Shown here in pieces: positions 62,377-64,000 of a stretch of 64,000 nucleotides of DNA; within the stretch, counting starts at the first letter, position 1, and every line of letters starts with the position of its first letter. A program made the translations under genes and the position numbers. A model generated the notes under the pieces. It saw only the letters and a program-made list of their open reading frames with translations, was not told the DNA's origin and ran no database searches. The DNA lies in NCBI RefSeq assembly GCF_014207095.1, contig NZ_JACHBG010000007.1:1-64000 (forward strand), given 5' to 3'. This DNA is from Martinezella lusitana (GTDB taxonomy: Bacteria; Pseudomonadota; Alphaproteobacteria; Rhizobiales; Rhizobiaceae).

Positions 62377-63492
62377 ATGAACAAATTTCTGATTATTGGC
62401 ACGACGATCAGTCTGTTGATGGGTACCGCGGCGCGGGCCGACGATCTGACCTTTGCTGTTGCCGGACCTTTGACAGGTCCGCTTGCGACCATCGGCGATC
62501 AGTTCAAGCAGGGTGCGCAGGCGGCAGCAGACGCAATCAACGCCAAGGGCGGCGTGCTTGGCCGCAAGATCAAGCTGCAGCTCGAAGACGATCAGTGCGA
62601 CCCGAAGCAGGCTGTTTCGGTGGCCAACCGCATTGTCGCAAATGGTGTACAGTTCGTCGACGGCCATGCCTGCTCGGGCTCGAGCATCCCGGCTTCGGCG
62701 ATCTATGCCGAGAACGGCACCTTGATGATGAGCCCGGCATCGTCGAACCCCGCCCTGACCGATCAGGCCGCCGCCAAGGGCTGGACCAACATCATGCGTC
62801 TCTACACGCGTGACGATGCCCAGGGCGCCTTCATCGGTCCCTGGATCGCAAAGCAATATGCCGGCAAGAACGTCGCGATCCTGCACGACAAGACCGCCTA
62901 TGGGCAGGGTGTTGCCGATGCCGTCCGCGCCACCATGAACAAGGCCGGGCTCAAGGAAATCATGTATGAGGGCATCAATCCTGGCGAAAAGGACTACAAC
63001 GCCCTCGTCACGAAGCTGAAGAACGCAAAGGTCGATGTCGTCTATTTCGGCGGGTACCATCCGGAGGCCGGCCTCATCCTGCGCCAGTCTGCCGAGGCGA
63101 GCTACAAGTTCCAGCTGATCATGCCTGATTCCATTGCCTCGCCGGAATTCTGGCAGGTTGCAGGCCCGGCTGGAGAAGGCACGCTGTTCGTCTTCCCGTC
63201 CGATCCGCAGTCAAAGCCCGAGGCGAAGGAAGCGGTTGCGAAGATCCAGGCCGGCGGCTTCAAGCCGGAAGGCTTTACCCTATTCTCCTATGCCGTCATT
63301 CAGGCATTTGCACAGGGTATCGAGCGTGCGGGCTCGGATGATCCGACCAAGGTTGCTGCTGCCCTTAAAAACGGCAAGTCGATCGACACCGTCGTTGGAA
63401 CGGTCACCTTCGACGAGAAGGGCGACCTGAAGAATGCCAGCTACGACATCAACCGCTGGAGCAATGGCGCCTACGCCCCGATCGCCAAATAA
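62377..63492 (+). CDS. LIV-type branched-chain amino-acid binding protein
   Basis: A 371-residue periplasmic protein with a Sec signal peptide (about 1-21, AARA before DDLTFAV) and the LivJ/LivK fold (DLTFAVAGPLTGPLATIGDQFKQGAQAAADAINAKGGVLGRKI). AAGGGGAATGAG precedes the ATG. The permease and ATPase genes are absent, so it probably works with a LIV transporter encoded elsewhere. The substrate may be a branched-chain amino acid or related compound. Confidence 0.88.
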   Translation: MNKFLIIGTTISLLMGTAARADDLTFAVAGPLTGPLATIGDQFKQGAQAAADAINAKGGVLGRKIKLQLEDDQCDPKQAVSVANRIVANGVQFVDGHACSGSSIPASAIYAENGTLMMSPASSNPALTDQAAAKGWTNIMRLYTRDDAQGAFIGPWIAKQYAGKNVAILHDKTAYGQGVADAVRATMNKAGLKEIMYEGINPGEKDYNALVTKLKNAKVDVVYFGGYHPEAGLILRQSAEASYKFQLIMPDSIASPEFWQVAGPAGEGTLFVFPSDPQSKPEAKEAVAKIQAGGFKPEGFTLFSYAVIQAFAQGIERAGSDDPTKVAAALKNGKSIDTVVGTVTFDEKGDLKNASYDINRWSNGAYAPIAK

Positions 63493-63512
63493 GATCGCAA
63501 CGAACAAATAAC

Positions 63513-63536
63513 CGATGCCGCGTTCGTGCGGCATCG
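63513..63536 (+). terminator. Hairpin after the binding-protein gene
   Basis: CGATGCCGC and GCGGCATCG pair perfectly around a 6-nt loop, 20 nt after the stop at 63492. No T-run follows on either strand. Confidence 0.55.
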
Positions 63537-63629
63537 AACTCCAGATGCGACGCGGTCATATTGTGAAGATCTCTTCCTGGCCGCGTGTGCACATTACAGT
63601 CGCGAACAAGCTCGTGTTCGCAAGAATGA

Positions 63630-63655
63630 GGGCGGGATCAGAGGAGATCCCGCCC
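63630..63655. terminator. GC-rich hairpin between the convergent binding-protein and ftsZ genes
   Basis: GGGCGGGATC and GATCCCGCCC form a perfect 10-bp stem around a 6-nt loop; TTATCGTTTATT follows on the plus strand. It lies 24 nt beyond the ftsZ stop. It may end transcription from both sides, though the T-run is weak. Confidence 0.65.
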
Positions 63656-63679
63656 TTATCGTTTATTCTGGACTGTAGC

Positions 63680-64000
63680 TTACTGCCAATTCGCGCCGAC
63701 GCGCTCCGGCTGTCCGGCGAATGCTCCGGGACGATCCAACCCGGTCGCGACGACCGACACCCTGAATACGCCGTCGAGGTTTCGATCGAAGATCGCTCCG
63801 ACGACGATGTCGGCGTCATCGAGAACCTCGTCGCGTATGCGGCTGGCAGCCTCGTCCACCTCGAACAGCGTCATATCCATTCCGCCGGAAATCGAAATCA
63901 GTACGCCTCTTGCACCCTTCATGCTCATATCGTCCAGAAGCGGATTGGCAACGGCAGCCTCTGCCGCCTTCAAGGCGCGGCCCGGACCCGATGCTTCGCC
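63680..64000 (-). CDS. ftsZ: FtsZ, short form without the C-terminal tail (partial)
   Basis: The last 106 residues of an FtsZ that begins beyond the window. [68 protein letters not shown] match the end of the GTPase and C-terminal subdomain of FtsZ. The protein stops soon after VVATGLD, with no linker or conserved C-terminal peptide for FtsA and other partners. Rhizobia often carry such a short second FtsZ; whether a full-length copy exists elsewhere cannot be seen. Confidence 0.88.
   Translation of the reverse strand, partial: GEASGPGRALKAAEAAVANPLLDDMSMKGARGVLISISGGMDMTLFEVDEAASRIRDEVLDDADIVVGAIFDRNLDGVFRVSVVATGLDRPGAFAGQPERVGANWQ

Noticed and set aside
1..64000. Mobile elements, CRISPR arrays, tRNA or rRNA genes.
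   Set aside because: I looked for transposase motifs, regular short direct repeats and tRNA-like cloverleafs while reading and found none I could support; a dedicated search (tRNAscan-type or IS profile) could still find small ones.

Overview
The window is about 64 kb of GC-rich DNA from an alphaproteobacterium, most likely of the Rhizobiaceae (Rhizobium/Agrobacterium type). The call rests on several family-level clues: a bioBFDAZ cluster that uses BioZ and is divergent from a GntR-type bioR with two BioR-like operators; a nasT-nasS pair beside an ABC-type nitrate uptake and reduction operon; a soxBDAG sarcosine oxidase operon; a short FtsZ without the usual C-terminal tail; and two GATase/AraC-type regulators. 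The mix of metabolism, transport and regulation looks chromosomal (or chromid). I saw no rRNA, tRNA, CRISPR array, insertion sequence or phage block.

Layout. 1-2.3 kb: the end of an autotransporter barrel, an unknown protein and a small secreted protein. 2.4-8.3 kb: biotin synthesis (bioB-F-D-A-Z, minus strand, 4-bp overlaps) with bioR opposite. 8.4-16 kb: small accessory genes (DUF4337-like protein, thioesterase plus GST, a decayed LysR fragment, tautomerase, two AraC-type regulators, a second GST, two overlapping membrane proteins). 16.2-28.7 kb: nitrate assimilation, nrtA-nrtB-nrtC-nirB-nirD-nasA-cysG, preceded by nasT-nasS and a small membrane protein. 29-32 kb: an aminoglycoside acetyltransferase-like gene opposite a DyP peroxidase-encapsulin nanocompartment operon. 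32-36.3 kb: a glycosyltransferase, a Wzx-type flippase and a parallel beta-helix protein. 37-47 kb: fbaB, an EamA exporter opposite an Lrp regulator, a PAS-GAF-GGDEF-EAL protein, kup and an ABC exporter. 47.4-54.4 kb: two small unknown genes, then matB, an amidase, a periplasmic binding protein and a TetR regulator, probably a malonate-yielding catabolic set. 54.5-56.5 kb: a secreted hydrolase opposite a membrane LytTR regulator. 57.1-63.5 kb: soxBDAG and a LIV-type binding protein. The window ends inside a short ftsZ.

How the parts work together. The best-resolved circuit is nitrogen control. Both the nasT-nasS transcript and the seven-gene nrtA-cysG transcript have exact -24/-12 sigma-54 promoters (TGGCAC-N5-TTGCT). 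The structural operon also has an NtrC-like site upstream and a short leader holding an ANTAR-type hexaloop hairpin followed by an intrinsic terminator with eight U residues. This predicts two gates: nitrogen starvation through NtrC/sigma-54, and nitrate through NasS/NasT antitermination. The DyP peroxidase ends in a typical encapsulin cargo peptide and sits 1 nt before the shell gene, so the enzyme is probably packaged. Most systems here belong to known families. The less familiar points are the small membrane protein leading the nasTS transcript, the paired operator-like repeats before fbaB, the sox operon and the TetR-linked catabolic set, and the beta-helix protein that lacks a signal peptide.
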